Source of the DNA: Aquipseudomonas alcaligenes MRY13-0052
Lineage (GTDB): Bacteria > Pseudomonadota > Gammaproteobacteria > Pseudomonadales > Pseudomonadaceae
DNA length: 64,000 bases
Direction of reading: 5' to 3'
Assembly: GCA_000474255.1 (NCBI GenBank)
Contig: BATO01000015.1
Location: 42,720-106,719, forward strand
Positions 8,303 through 17,402 of this stretch are shown here, in pieces. The notes under the pieces are model-generated. The model was not told the DNA's origin and did no database searches. It was given only the letters and a program-made list of their open reading frames with translations. A program made the translations under genes and the position numbers. Position 1 is the stretch's first letter. Each line of letters begins with the position of its first letter.

Positions 8303-11146
8303 ATGTCTGAGGAAAACAAATGGAGTGTGGTCAAGTTCGTTCAGGAAATGCTGGCTGATGAAAAGGACAAGTCGGCGATCACCCCTCAGCTCATTTCGCA
8401 GAAGATCGACATGGTGCTGAAGATCATGCCGGGTAAGGGCGAGAGCCTGGATAGGGAGTCCGTTACCGAGGAGCTGATCAGACGCTTCAGCGTCTGGGTA
8501 GGTGATGACTCTTCATTGGTAGACCTGAACGGCCATGAGCCATGGCTCATAAGCGAACGCAAGAAGGACTGGCGATACTGGCAACGCTACCGCGAATGGC
8601 AGGAGCTGAAACTGCCCCTCAGTGCCATGGACGCTCTGGACAAGACCACAGACAGCGTTCTGTCGATGCTCGAAGACCCCAAACGGGATGGAGCTTGGGA
8701 TCGACGAGGGATGGTGGTTGGCCATGTACAGTCGGGCAAGACAGGTAACTACACCGGCTTGATCTGCAAAGCAGCTGATGCCGGCTACAAGATCATCATC
8801 GTGCTCGCGGGGTTGCACAACAACCTCCGAGCACAGACCCAGATGCGTCTTGACGAGGGCTTTCTGGGCTACGAGACAAGTGCCATCGAAGGTAAAGGAA
8901 ACAAACTCATCGGGGTCGGGAAAATCGATCCATCTCCGGCACTGCGCCCCCAGTATGTGACCAACAGAACGGAAACCGGCGACTTCAACACCAAATTTGC
9001 CAAGAATCTGGGCGTCTCTCCGGAGCAGCGCCCGTGGCTGTTTGTCGTCAAGAAGAACAAGACGGTTCTGACACGGCTGCTTAGCTGGATCCAGTCCCAT
9101 GTAGCCGAAACCAAGGATCCGGAAAGCGGCCGCCCGCTCGTTACACATCTGCCGCTGCTGGTAATTGATGACGAGGCCGACCACGCCTCTGTCGACACTG
9201 GCGAGAAGGTTGTCGACGAAGACGGCAACCCCGATCTGGATCATGAACCGACCGCCATCAACAGCCTGATCCGCCAGATCCTCCACGCGTTCTCAAGAAA
9301 GGCGTATGTCGGTTATACCGCTACCCCCTTCGCCAATATCTATATTCACGAACACGGTGAAACCGCCAAGGAGGGGCCAGATCTATTCCCCTCCGCTTTC
9401 ATCACCAATCTCTCGGCTCCGTCCAGCTATGTGGGGCCCTCTAGGGTATTCGGGCTCGCCGGCGAAAGCGGGCGCACAGGTGCACTGAATCTGGTCCGAA
9501 TAGTTAAGGATCAGTGCTCCCAAGACGGCAAGAGTGGCTGGATGCCGGTCAGCCACAAAAGCAGTCATATCCCACTTCTCGAAGGCCAGGACGCAATGCC
9601 TGCCTCGCTGACCGAGGCCATACACGCATTCATTCTTTCATGTGCGATCAGAGGCCTTCGAGGACAAGGCTATCAGCACAGCTCAATGCTGATCCATGTA
9701 ACCAGATTCAACCAGGTTCAGCAGCATGTCCACCGCCAAGTTCTGGACTATGTTCACGGCCTAAAACAGCGATTTCGGAGACGCACCGACTATCTGAGCG
9801 CACTGGCTGAATTGAGGAGCCTCTGGGAAAGAGACTTTATAAGCACCAGCCATGAGATCGAAGCCCAGTTAGAAGAAGAGTCCCGCCACCCTTCCACATC
9901 CTGGCAGGACATCGAGGCTGTACTGCTGGATGTGCTTGATGAAATCGATGTGCGCATGATCAACGGCAAGGCCACGGACGCTCTTGACTATGCCGACAAT
10001 GCAACGGGACTAAAAGTCATTGCCATCGGCGGCGACAAGCTTGCCCGGGGGTTGACCCTCGAAGGACTCTGCACCAGTTACTTTCTGCGCGCATCCAAGA
10101 TGTACGACACCCTAATGCAGATGGGGCGCTGGTTTGGCTACCGGCCCGGCTATCTCGATTTGTGCCGCCTGTACACGACCAATGACTTGGTTGAGTGGTT
10201 CGAACATATTGCCGACGCCGCCGAGGAGTTACGGGCTGAGTTCGACTTCATGATGGAGAGCAGAATGACGCCCAGAGAATATGGCCTCAAGGTGCGCTCT
10301 CACCCGGTACTTATGGTCACTTCGCCACTGAAGATGCGTACGGCAAAAACCCTGTATCTCTCTTTCAGTGGCGATGTCGTCGAGACTGTCAGCTTCTACA
10401 CCGACAAGGGTGTGCTGGAAAAGAATCTGTCTATTCTCATGGCTCTTGCCGACGAGCTTGGAAGTCCCTGCTCAATCCCCCCGCAGCAGCGCAATGGCAA
10501 GAAGGACAGCTGGAGCGGGATTCAGTGGACCGACGCAACAGCGCAATCGGTTACCCGCTTCCTACGTGGTTATCAGACCCATCCCGACTCTAGAAAGGTA
10601 AAGAGTGATCTTCTGGCAGACTTCATTGAAGAAATGAGTTTTTCCGGGGAACTTACATCTTGGACGGTGGCTGTTATCGGCGGAGGGACAAAGAGGACAG
10701 TCGATATCGTAGGCAGCCCAGTCAGAATGATGCAGCGACAGAACAAGGCAACCGAAGGAGAGGGCAAATACTCCATCGGTAGACTTTTATCCCCCCAAGA
10801 CGAGGCTATGGATCTTGATGAGGCCGGATGGAACGCAGCGCTTGAGTTAACCAAACGGGCCTGGGTGAAAGATCCGGGACGATCCAGACGCAAAGAGCCC
10901 CCCGAGACCCCCAATGGCCCTGCAATCAGGCATGTAAAAGGCCTAGGCGCAGATAGGATAAAACCTCGACCGGATAAAGGGCTCCTGATCATTTCATTAC
11001 TGGATCCCGAGGACTCAAACGTCACCGGTGTAACTACACCTGTCGTGGCATTTGCCATCAGCTTCCCTTCCAGCAATGCCGGCAAATCCGTGCCCTATCT
11101 AGTCACCAATGTGCTTTGGGAACAGCAGTATGGCTCAAGTGAGTGA
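8303..11146 (+). CDS. Z1-domain P-loop ATPase
   Basis: 947 residues with a GGAGGG ribosome site. The Walker A is GHVQSGKTGNY (140-150), and the Walker B region is LLVIDDEADHAS. Helicase-like motifs follow: VGYTATPFANI, then IAIGGDKLARGLTLEGL and YDTLMQMGRWFGYRPGY, which are the hallmark of the Z1 domain (an SF2-like ATPase with an arginine-finger region). The N-terminal 120 residues are a helical lead-in. It is the largest gene of the operon and overlaps the next gene by 17 nt. Its role in Mza is presumably ATP-driven DNA or complex remodelling; the mechanism is not known to me. Confidence 0.93.
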   Translation: MSEENKWSVVKFVQEMLADEKDKSAITPQLISQKIDMVLKIMPGKGESLDRESVTEELIRRFSVWVGDDSSLVDLNGHEPWLISERKKDWRYWQRYREWQELKLPLSAMDALDKTTDSVLSMLEDPKRDGAWDRRGMVVGHVQSGKTGNYTGLICKAADAGYKIIIVLAGLHNNLRAQTQMRLDEGFLGYETSAIEGKGNKLIGVGKIDPSPALRPQYVTNRTETGDFNTKFAKNLGVSPEQRPWLFVVKKNKTVLTRLLSWIQSHVAETKDPESGRPLVTHLPLLVIDDEADHASVDTGEKVVDEDGNPDLDHEPTAINSLIRQILHAFSRKAYVGYTATPFANIYIHEHGETAKEGPDLFPSAFITNLSAPSSYVGPSRVFGLAGESGRTGALNLVRIVKDQCSQDGKSGWMPVSHKSSHIPLLEGQDAMPASLTEAIHAFILSCAIRGLRGQGYQHSSMLIHVTRFNQVQQHVHRQVLDYVHGLKQRFRRRTDYLSALAELRSLWERDFISTSHEIEAQLEEESRHPSTSWQDIEAVLLDVLDEIDVRMINGKATDALDYADNATGLKVIAIGGDKLARGLTLEGLCTSYFLRASKMYDTLMQMGRWFGYRPGYLDLCRLYTTNDLVEWFEHIADAAEELRAEFDFMMESRMTPREYGLKVRSHPVLMVTSPLKMRTAKTLYLSFSGDVVETVSFYTDKGVLEKNLSILMALADELGSPCSIPPQQRNGKKDSWSGIQWTDATAQSVTRFLRGYQTHPDSRKVKSDLLADFIEEMSFSGELTSWTVAVIGGGTKRTVDIVGSPVRMMQRQNKATEGEGKYSIGRLLSPQDEAMDLDEAGWNAALELTKRAWVKDPGRSRRKEPPETPNGPAIRHVKGLGADRIKPRPDKGLLIISLLDPEDSNVTGVTTPVVAFAISFPSSNAGKSVPYLVTNVLWEQQYGSSE

Positions 11147-12146
11147 CCGCGAAATTCTGGGAGTCTGGAGAGCACTGCCCGGCAACGCCGCCACTCCCGG
11201 CTGGCGCTCAATAGATCTGGTTCAGCAGACGGGCTCCTGCCGAATCAAGGCCGCTCGACACTCACCGGGTAACGAGGAAGCGGTTCTGGTCGGATTTGCT
11301 ACTACAAAAATCGCACCGGCGACTCAGCTTCCCCAAGGGCAGGGCTTCCGTATGGAGCGAGCCACGCTTGGCGAAACTGGCGGCAACCACAGTTGGCTCG
11401 CCATTGTTCGTCAGCCCGCTGGCAGTCTTGAACTGTTTGCCAAGGTAGTCTCCGATATCGTGCACCTGCTCCAGTCATTCAGCGATTCTCCCGAGGAAAC
11501 GCTTTATCAGCGCTTCCTCGGGCGGGTGCGGGGCTGGCAAGAGTTCATGCGTCAGGGACGAGAAGGCCTGGGCCCAGAGAGGGAATTGGGGCTGGTCGGG
11601 GAGCTGCGTTTTCTGAATCTTCTGCTGGATGCGGGGATCCTTCAGTTCACGGCAGTAGACGCATGGAAAGGTCCGCATGACGGATTGCACGACTTCCAGA
11701 TCGGCCTTGGCAGCGTGGAAATCAAGTCGACAATGATTCCGGACGGCTTCCCTGTTCGAATTGGCTCACTTGAGCAGCTGGATGACACAAACTGCCCGCC
11801 TCTCTTTCTGGCCGGGCTTCGATTCGGCACTCAGGAGACGGGTAAAACGCTCACTGAGCTCGTTGATGCAACTCGGCAGCGCCTTGATGCTGACCCCGCC
11901 GCGATGCGCCTTTTCGAGCTGGCTCTCCATAAGGCCGGATATCTGGACATGCACGCGGCAGTCTATACACGTCGATTCCTGCTGACCGACACAAGGTTGC
12001 ATCTGGTGGACAGGGAGTTTCCCAGGCTAACCCCCATCAACGTTTCTTCGGCAATTCGCCATGCCGCATATGAGCTGGATCTTTCTCTCATTACGGCAAA
12101 CAACCACACACTGAGTGATGTACTCGAACAGTTAGGAGTCGTTTGA
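11130..12146 (+). CDS. PD-(D/E)XK motif protein, DUF4420 type
   Basis: 338 residues from the ATG at 11130 (MAQVSDRE), chosen over an in-frame ATG at 11109 because it shortens the overlap with the Z1 gene to 17 nt. The nuclease core is visible: ERELGLVGELRFLNLLL supplies the helix with a conserved Glu, and HDFQIGLGSVEIKST supplies Asp plus E-x-K. This matches the DUF4420 (PD-(D/E)XK motif) family found between Z1 and AIPR genes. It is a likely DNA-cleaving or DNA-binding effector of the Mza system. Its stop overlaps the AIPR start in TGATG. Confidence 0.88.
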   Translation: MAQVSDREILGVWRALPGNAATPGWRSIDLVQQTGSCRIKAARHSPGNEEAVLVGFATTKIAPATQLPQGQGFRMERATLGETGGNHSWLAIVRQPAGSLELFAKVVSDIVHLLQSFSDSPEETLYQRFLGRVRGWQEFMRQGREGLGPERELGLVGELRFLNLLLDAGILQFTAVDAWKGPHDGLHDFQIGLGSVEIKSTMIPDGFPVRIGSLEQLDDTNCPPLFLAGLRFGTQETGKTLTELVDATRQRLDADPAAMRLFELALHKAGYLDMHAAVYTRRFLLTDTRLHLVDREFPRLTPINVSSAIRHAAYELDLSLITANNHTLSDVLEQLGVV

Positions 12147-13954
12147 TGGAGCTCGTCGACTTTCTGCGTGAAACGCAGGCAGCGATCCGCGATGAAGTTG
12201 AAAAGGATATCGGCCCAGGGGAAGCCCCTATTCCTCCTGAGGCCGTATTCACCGAGCATGTCATGACACATATGGCAGACGAGGGAATCACCTTTGAACC
12301 AACTGTCTGCCATTACGAAGCGAAGGTAGGTACGTACAAGGTAAAAATCAGCGGCTACTCCGTATCCGACACTACTGATGATTCTGGCAACCCAGACCGT
12401 CTCGATCTTTTTGTCAGTCTGTACAAGGGAGTAGATGAGCTGGAGCCGCTTCCAGATTCCGAAGCAGGAAAGGCTGCCAAAGAAGGGCTGCAGTTTCTGA
12501 AGTTCTGCGCAACAGGCCAGCTATCCGGCAAGCTCGATGAAACCAACGATGCCTATGCCCTTGTTACCGAAGTCGAGCGCATCTTCAAGACGCTGGATAG
12601 CATCCGCATTTTCGTCATCACGGATGCTGTAGCCAAGACGAGAAACTATGCACCGCAGGAGGTCGAGGGCAAGCAGGTCCGCTTGGAGATCATGGACATT
12701 CAACGCCTCTTCAACCACTGGCAGCAGGGGCGTCCACGGGATGAGCTGGTAGTCAACTTCAGAGACATCTGCGGGACTGCCCTTCCTAGCGTGTGGGTTC
12801 CTGGATCCGGTGACGATGAGTATGACTACGCCCTGACAGCCGTGCCCGGCGAGGCCCTGCGGTTCCTTTACGAAAAGTATGGCCCCCGTATCCTCGAGGC
12901 GAACGTGCGCTCCTTTCTGGGAGTTAGCAGCAAGGGAGTCAACAAGGGAATCCGTGACAGCCTGCGCGACCACCCCGACCGTTTCATGGCCTATAACAAC
13001 GGCATCGTCGTTGTTGCTGACCAAGCCAAGCTCGACACCGCGGCAGATGGCTCGACAGGCATTCTCTGGCTCCAGGGCATGCAGATAGTCAATGGCGGCC
13101 AGACTACTGCATCCATCTACTTCGCCAAGAAAAAGCATCCGGACATCGATCTTAAGAATGTGCGGGTTCCAGCCAAGATCATCGTGCTACGCTCCGGACA
13201 GGCTGACGATGAGGAACTGATTGCCAATATTTCGCGGTATGCGAACAGTCAGAACGTTGTCAAACAGTCCGACCTTTCCGCCAACAAGCCCTTCCATCGC
13301 GAGCTGGAAAAACTGTCCATGCGTACTTACTGCCCCGATGGCGTTGGACGCTGGTTCTACGAGCGCTCAGCTGGCAGCTACAAGGTGATGCTGGAGAAGG
13401 AAGCAACTACCCCTGCACAGAAGAAAAAACTCCAGGCGACAATTCCCCCTTATCGCAAACTTACCAAGCCCGACCTAGCCAAATTCCTGTTTGCCTGGGA
13501 TCAGAAGCCCCATATCGTCAGCCTCGGCAGTCAGAAAAACTTCCAGGCATTCATGGATGAGCTGATGGAAAGGGAAAGTGCTGGTGAGAACGTGATACCG
13601 GATCAGGAGCAGTACAAACAGATGATCGCGAAGGCGATCCTGTTCAAGTCAGCTCATAAGATCATCCGCCCCATGTTCCCGGCATTCCAAGCCAACATCA
13701 CGTCCTACACAGTTTCGATTCTAGCGCTCAAGCTGGGGGCAACCCTAAATCTGAATCGCATCTGGCAGGAGCAATCGATATCGCCGCAGCTTCATCGTCA
13801 GATCGCGATATGGGCGGAAGAAGTCAATGAGGCACTTCATCGTGGGGCTGGTGGGAAAATGATCTCCGAATGGGCCAAGAAAATCGAATGCTGGTGGAGA
13901 GTGAGAGATACATCCTACTCTTCGGAGTTAAGTGGCATCACCGAACTATCCTGA
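12146..13954 (+). CDS. AIPR (abortive infection phage resistance) family protein
   Basis: 602 residues. The ATG at 12146 overlaps the upstream stop by one base (TGATG) and has TTAGGAG upstream; a TTG just before it is less likely. AIPR features are clear: FMAYNNGIVVVADQ, then QGMQIVNGGQTTASIYFAKK, then VPAKIIVLRSG and NISRYANSQNVVKQSDL. AIPR proteins are linked to phage resistance, often in restriction-like operons. This is the last gene of the methylase-MutL-Z1-DUF4420-AIPR operon and marks it as Mza-type. The gene after it is convergent. Confidence 0.93.
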   Translation: MELVDFLRETQAAIRDEVEKDIGPGEAPIPPEAVFTEHVMTHMADEGITFEPTVCHYEAKVGTYKVKISGYSVSDTTDDSGNPDRLDLFVSLYKGVDELEPLPDSEAGKAAKEGLQFLKFCATGQLSGKLDETNDAYALVTEVERIFKTLDSIRIFVITDAVAKTRNYAPQEVEGKQVRLEIMDIQRLFNHWQQGRPRDELVVNFRDICGTALPSVWVPGSGDDEYDYALTAVPGEALRFLYEKYGPRILEANVRSFLGVSSKGVNKGIRDSLRDHPDRFMAYNNGIVVVADQAKLDTAADGSTGILWLQGMQIVNGGQTTASIYFAKKKHPDIDLKNVRVPAKIIVLRSGQADDEELIANISRYANSQNVVKQSDLSANKPFHRELEKLSMRTYCPDGVGRWFYERSAGSYKVMLEKEATTPAQKKKLQATIPPYRKLTKPDLAKFLFAWDQKPHIVSLGSQKNFQAFMDELMERESAGENVIPDQEQYKQMIAKAILFKSAHKIIRPMFPAFQANITSYTVSILALKLGATLNLNRIWQEQSISPQLHRQIAIWAEEVNEALHRGAGGKMISEWAKKIECWWRVRDTSYSSELSGITELS

Positions 13955-13980
13955 CAGTTTTTTAGGACGACTAAAGTGGC

Positions 13981-14043
13981 CGAGGCCACCACACCGACAT
14001 CCCACTGATAAAGAGCGGTGATGTGGGAGTTGGCGGGGCCTCG
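13981..14043. terminator. Imperfect inverted repeat between convergent genes
   Basis: Outer arms CGAGGCC (13981-13987) and GGCCTCG (14037-14043) enclose weaker inner pairing between CCGACATCCCAC and GTGGGAGTTGG. It lies between the ends of the AIPR and lipoprotein genes and probably stops transcription from one or both sides. There is no clear T-run. Confidence 0.4.
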
Positions 14044-14107
14044 CCTGTAGGCATTGAACACTCTCTTGCGCGGCCTCGAATGCAGTGCAGATTGAGTAAG
14101 ATGTGAA

Positions 14108-14740
14108 TCAATTTTTGCAGAGCGCCTGCGGCGCCTCGGTGGCGTCGAGTGGGAACGGCACAACCATAGGCGACTTACCGAATGTCATCAGGTGGTACAT
14201 GCCAAAACCACATACGAGCTGTTCTCCACTAATACCCACTCCAACAAACAGCTCGTAATCTTGCCCCGACTCCAGTTGGAATACCTTGGCTTGCGCAGGG
14301 CATGTGGAGTAGGTGCTTCCGAGACTACCGACTGCCGCCCCCAAGGTCGCTACCTGAAAAGGAAGATCGGCCCTGACACGGTATTCGGTGACGATCTCGG
14401 TATACAGCCCTTCCCCCATCCGCACGGCCCCAACGTACTGGACCAGCTTAGGCGCCACCCGCTCCGGCATGCCCAAGCTCGTGGGCTTCAGAGGAAATTG
14501 CGGATGATTGATATTTGGATGCCCCTCTTCCGAGAAGCGTCCGGCCTCGGCCATTTTATGACGCAAGACGGGAGCGCAACTGCCGTTGATGCTGTCTCCG
14601 AAAACCGAGGAGTTGGTGATGACCCGTACCCGCGCAGTGCCCTCTTGCCGAGTGGGCTCAACATAGGGCTCGGAAGGAATGCCGGAACAACCGGCAAGCA
14701 TTGCGGCAGTCAGAAACAAAGCGGCTGTGCGCATTCTCAT
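14108..14740 (-). CDS. Putative outer-membrane or periplasmic lipoprotein
   Basis: 210 residues from the ATG at 14740. MRMRTAALFLTAAMLAGCSG is a type II signal peptide with lipobox LAGC, so Cys18 should be lipidated after cleavage. The mature protein has three further cysteines (GSCAP, STCPAQ, LVCGF) and the segments RVRVITNSSVFGDSINGSC and YELFVGVG. I do not recognise a named family. It lies just outside the left att repeat, so it belongs either to the host or to an older neighbouring insertion, not to the 41.7-kb element. The frame stays open upstream across the tRNA fragment, but that extension is not coding-like. Confidence 0.75.
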   Translation of the reverse strand: MRMRTAALFLTAAMLAGCSGIPSEPYVEPTRQEGTARVRVITNSSVFGDSINGSCAPVLRHKMAEAGRFSEEGHPNINHPQFPLKPTSLGMPERVAPKLVQYVGAVRMGEGLYTEIVTEYRVRADLPFQVATLGAAVGSLGSTYSTCPAQAKVFQLESGQDYELFVGVGISGEQLVCGFGMYHLMTFGKSPMVVPFPLDATEAPQALCKN

Positions 14741-14840
14741 GTCCTTATGGATTGAAGCCGGAGTTGCGCTCGGGCAACACGGCATACAAAGGCGCTGCTT
14801 TATCGAAGCGCAGCCTGGTATAGAAAGAGGGAAAACGAAA

Positions 14841-14868
14841 AAGGCCCAAGTCTTTCGACTTGGGCCTT
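14841..14868 (-). terminator. Intrinsic terminator, probably the original one of tRNA-Pro
   Basis: A perfect 12-bp stem with arms AAGGCCCAAGTC (14841-14852) and GACTTGGGCCTT (14857-14868) and a 4-nt loop. On the minus strand it runs into TTTTTC. It lies 10 bp left of the duplicated tRNA end, so before integration it would have stood right behind tRNA-Pro. Confidence 0.8.
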
Positions 14869-14878
14869 TCTCTAAATA

Positions 14879-14925
14879 TGGTCGGGACGGAGTGATTCGA
14901 ACACTCGACCCCTTGCACCCCATGC
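14879..14925. repeat. Left attachment-site copy (47-bp repeat of tRNA-Pro 3' end)
   Basis: 47 bp identical to 56506-56552, running from the encoded CCA end of tRNA-Pro through the T arm to the 3' half of the anticodon stem-loop. The sequences diverge directly after CATGC. This is the classic footprint of a tyrosine integrase using a tRNA 3' end; the complete tRNA is kept at the right end. It defines the 41.7-kb element between the two copies. Confidence 0.93.
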
Positions 14926-15057
14926 GCTTATTTAGTGGATTCCCGCAGATCGTATCGGACACTACCGGACAGCTTAAACCCTAGTGAATAAGGGGCTTAC
15001 AGGCTAATCTTGCATCCCATAGCGTCCAATACCGTCCACCACCAGCCAAGCGATTCG

Positions 15058-15079
15058 GTGGGGCAAAAGTGGGGCAAAA
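15058..15079 (+). repeat. Tandem GTGGGGCAAAA pair inside the left end
   Basis: Two abutting copies of GTGGGGCAAAA (15058-15068, 15069-15079), followed by TTC. The same pair, with one extra A between copies, lies at 56408-56430 near the other end in the same orientation. The placement fits arm-type binding sites of the integrase or of an excision factor; this role is inference. Confidence 0.6.
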
Positions 15080-15113
15080 TTCCAAGTCAACCGAATCAGG
15101 CAAGGGGTAGAGT

Positions 15114-16511
15114 GTGGCGAAGCTGACAGCGAAACAGTTGGAGGCGCTAACCGAATCCGACGATGGCAAGACACTTCGCGAGGACGGCGGCCTGGTCGCC
15201 AAAGTCCGTGCCGGCATTCGCGGCGTCACTGTCCTGTTTCGCTATGAGTTCAAACTGGATGGAGTCAAACGCGACCACCGCCTGGGTAGCTGGCCGAAAA
15301 AGTCTCTGGCTCAGATTCGCGCCGAACGTGATGAGGTAAAAGCCACAGCATCGAAAGGGGTTGATCCAACCGCAGCGCGAAAAGCAGCAAAGATCGAAGC
15401 TCAAGCCGCAATCGCTGCGACCATCGCTGAGGCGGAACGGCAAGCCGCAGAAAATAAAACAGTGGCCGACCTGTTTGACGAGTGGATACGCGACGGCGTC
15501 TCCCGCCAGGACGGCAATGCCGAGCTGATCCGCAGCTTCAAGAAGGACGTCCTACCTCTTATTGGCAAAAAGCCGCTGCGCAACCTGACTGAGAAGGATC
15601 TGCTCGCCGTGCTGCGAACGGTCAAATCTCGCGGCCTTAATCGCACCGTCGTCATCCGCAGCAAGGATATCGGCCAGATGCTGCGCTGGGCCGAGAAACG
15701 CAAACCATGGCGAGGCCTGATGGCTGACGGTAATCCTGCCGACCTGATCGACGTCAATAAGCTGCTCGACCATGACTACGAAGAACAGCGTGACCGCCTC
15801 CTCTCCCCTGATGAGATTCGAGAGCTGCGTGACATCCTCGAAAGCCTGGAGAAAGCTTACGAAGCCCTACCCGCAGGCCAAAAGTATTCGGGCATTCGCC
15901 CGGTCAACACGAGAGTCCAATGCGCCCTGTGGATCTGCCTGAGCACTCTGTGCCGTATTGGGGAGCTGCTTAAGGCCGAGTGGCGCTATGTGGACCTGGA
16001 GAAAGGAACTTGGTTCATCCCAGCCGAAGCCACTAAAGGCCATAAAGGCAAGCGCCAGGATCACCATGTGTTTCTGTCAGCGTTTTCCATCGCACAGTTC
16101 CAGCAGCTGCAGAATGAGACCGGTAATACACCGTTCTGCTTCCCAAGCAAGGACAACCAAAGCCACGTCGACACTAAGACTGTCAGCAAGCTCATCGGTG
16201 ACCGGCAGTGCCGATTCAAGAACCGCAGCAAGCCTCTGGCCGGCCGACATCATGACGACTCACTGGTACTGAGCAAGGGGGCCAAGGGGGAATGGACGCC
16301 ACATGACCTGCGCCGCACAGGTGCGACCATGATGCAGGAGCTGGGTGTGACGCTAGAAATCATCGACCGATGCCAGAACCATTTGCTGGGAGGCTCCAAG
16401 GTTCGCCGACATTACTTGCATCATGATTATGCCAAAGAAAAAACTGAGGCCTGGAATGCGCTTGGAGCACACATTGAAAACATTCTCATGCGCCGAAAAG
16501 CCCCCGTGTGA
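15114..16511 (+). CDS. int: P4-type tyrosine integrase of the genomic element
   Basis: 465 residues from a GTG at 15114 with AAGGGGT upstream. The N-terminus (KLTAKQLEALTESDDGKTLREDGGLVAKVRAG) is the DUF4102 arm-binding domain. A SAM-like core-binding domain follows at about 115-215, then the catalytic domain. The catalytic residues are visible: Arg in LCRIGELLKAEW, the H-x-x-R box in HDLRRTGATMMQ, a late His in CQNHLLGG, and the Tyr in VRRHYLHHDY. It starts 189 bp inside the left att repeat and points inward. The enzyme catalyses integration at, and excision from, the tRNA-Pro 3' end. Confidence 0.95.
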   Translation: MAKLTAKQLEALTESDDGKTLREDGGLVAKVRAGIRGVTVLFRYEFKLDGVKRDHRLGSWPKKSLAQIRAERDEVKATASKGVDPTAARKAAKIEAQAAIAATIAEAERQAAENKTVADLFDEWIRDGVSRQDGNAELIRSFKKDVLPLIGKKPLRNLTEKDLLAVLRTVKSRGLNRTVVIRSKDIGQMLRWAEKRKPWRGLMADGNPADLIDVNKLLDHDYEEQRDRLLSPDEIRELRDILESLEKAYEALPAGQKYSGIRPVNTRVQCALWICLSTLCRIGELLKAEWRYVDLEKGTWFIPAEATKGHKGKRQDHHVFLSAFSIAQFQQLQNETGNTPFCFPSKDNQSHVDTKTVSKLIGDRQCRFKNRSKPLAGRHHDDSLVLSKGAKGEWTPHDLRRTGATMMQELGVTLEIIDRCQNHLLGGSKVRRHYLHHDYAKEKTEAWNALGAHIENILMRRKAPV

Positions 16512-16584
16512 GCCGCATCACCCTCACTCAAACACACGCGCCCACAAGCTGCACTGCGCCACCGTTCGCGGTGAAGAGAGAAAA

Positions 16585-16637
16585 GCGCAGCCCAGCAAAC
16601 GAAGTAAGCGACAGTTGAGCGTGTAGTTGGGCTGCGC
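16585..16637 (-). repeat. Inverted repeat with attC-type R'' box ending the cassette-like gene
   Basis: Arms GCGCAGCCCA (16585-16594) and TGGGCTGCGC (16628-16637). Read on the minus strand, the distal arm contains GCCCAAC (16626-16632), which fits the attC R'' consensus RYYYAAC. It is the exact complement of GTTGGGC found in front of the same gene at 17334-17340. This is what a mobile gene cassette would show at its two ends. The 3' half of the presumed site is not a clean match, so it may be truncated. Confidence 0.4.
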
Positions 16638-16643
16638 ACAGCC

Positions 16644-17330
16644 TCATGTGAATATTTTATTTCCCGCATATAGCGTTGCAATTATCCCTACAATTCCGAG
16701 CAAAGCTTCTGCGTAGCTAAATATTTTTCCACGAACAATACTGGCGGAGCGAAAGTCATTATATTTGAGATAAAGTCTAAATATATATCCTGAAAGACCC
16801 AGATTTCCATGACAGCTTGTTGCGGCACAATATTTAAAATATGTAGAGAAGTGATTCTCCACAAGCTTTTTTGATATTTTCGTGGGACAGCCATATCGAG
16901 CAATTACTATATCTTTCTCATTCATGCTCATTGCTTTTGATGTGTAGGGCGCTACAAAAACGCAAACAGAACCCGTGATATCTTGTGAGAACCATAAAGT
17001 TGCGGAACTTTCAGCCAGCAGCTCCGCCTTTGGATTTCCTTTATCCTCATAATTGGCTCCACTTACATTAAGCAGACGCCACCCAGTACTTATCTGGATT
17101 TGATTTTTTATATTTGAGCATCTGAAATTATTTTCATTAAATGGTGGATATTGTAGATTGCTGGTCAAGTATATTGATCCCAGCTCGTCTTTTTGCTTCT
17201 TGAGGCCGTCTAGCTCGTTATAGGTAGATCTTACCAGTTCCTCTAGATCATTCCAGGCGACTCGACTTATAAAGGATTTTATTCGCCCCCTCTCTAAAGT
17301 ATTTGCTGCATTATTTAGATGCTTTATCAT
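16644..17330 (-). CDS. Unrecognised AT-rich protein with C-terminal membrane helix (cassette-like)
   Basis: 228 residues from the ATG at 17330 (MIKHLNNAAN), which follows the GTTGGGC box by 3 nt; an ATG 9 nt upstream would overlap the box. The N-terminal 60 residues are helical, the middle has several cysteines (FRCSNIK, RYGCPTK, YCAATSCHG), and the last 18 residues (ALLGIVGIIATLYAGNKIFT) form one membrane segment, suggesting a tail-anchored protein. Base composition is clearly more AT-rich than the integrase next to it. No family recognised. Confidence 0.65.
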   Translation of the reverse strand: MIKHLNNAANTLERGRIKSFISRVAWNDLEELVRSTYNELDGLKKQKDELGSIYLTSNLQYPPFNENNFRCSNIKNQIQISTGWRLLNVSGANYEDKGNPKAELLAESSATLWFSQDITGSVCVFVAPYTSKAMSMNEKDIVIARYGCPTKISKKLVENHFSTYFKYCAATSCHGNLGLSGYIFRLYLKYNDFRSASIVRGKIFSYAEALLGIVGIIATLYAGNKIFT

Positions 17331-17333
17331 AGA

Positions 17334-17398
17334 GCCCAACGCTTGATTAAATTCCGAAACTTAGTCCGCCCAGCGAGCTCAGCTGGCGGCCTGAGCCT
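17334..17398 (-). repeat. attC-like imperfect palindrome 1
   Basis: On the minus strand the site has arms GCCGCCAGC and GCTGGGCGG (with an unpaired base) and ends in AATCAAGCGTTGGGC. Its last seven bases GTTGGGC (17334-17340) fit the attC R' consensus GTTRRRY exactly. It fills the gap between two co-oriented genes. The expected R'' partner on the far side is not obvious. Confidence 0.45.
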
Positions 17399-17402
17399 AT
17401 TA

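Noticed and set aside
5171..13954. BREX or DISARM system
   Set aside because: No pglX/pglZ/brxC and no drmA-E type genes; Z1, AIPR and the MutL-like ATPase fit Mza.
14192..14755. Plus-strand open frame opposite the lipoprotein gene
   Set aside because: The minus-strand frame has a signal peptide and lipobox; the plus one shows no domain or ribosome site.
14879..14925. A second tRNA-Pro gene
   Set aside because: Only the 3' part is present; the D arm, the anticodon 5' half and the acceptor 5' strand are missing.
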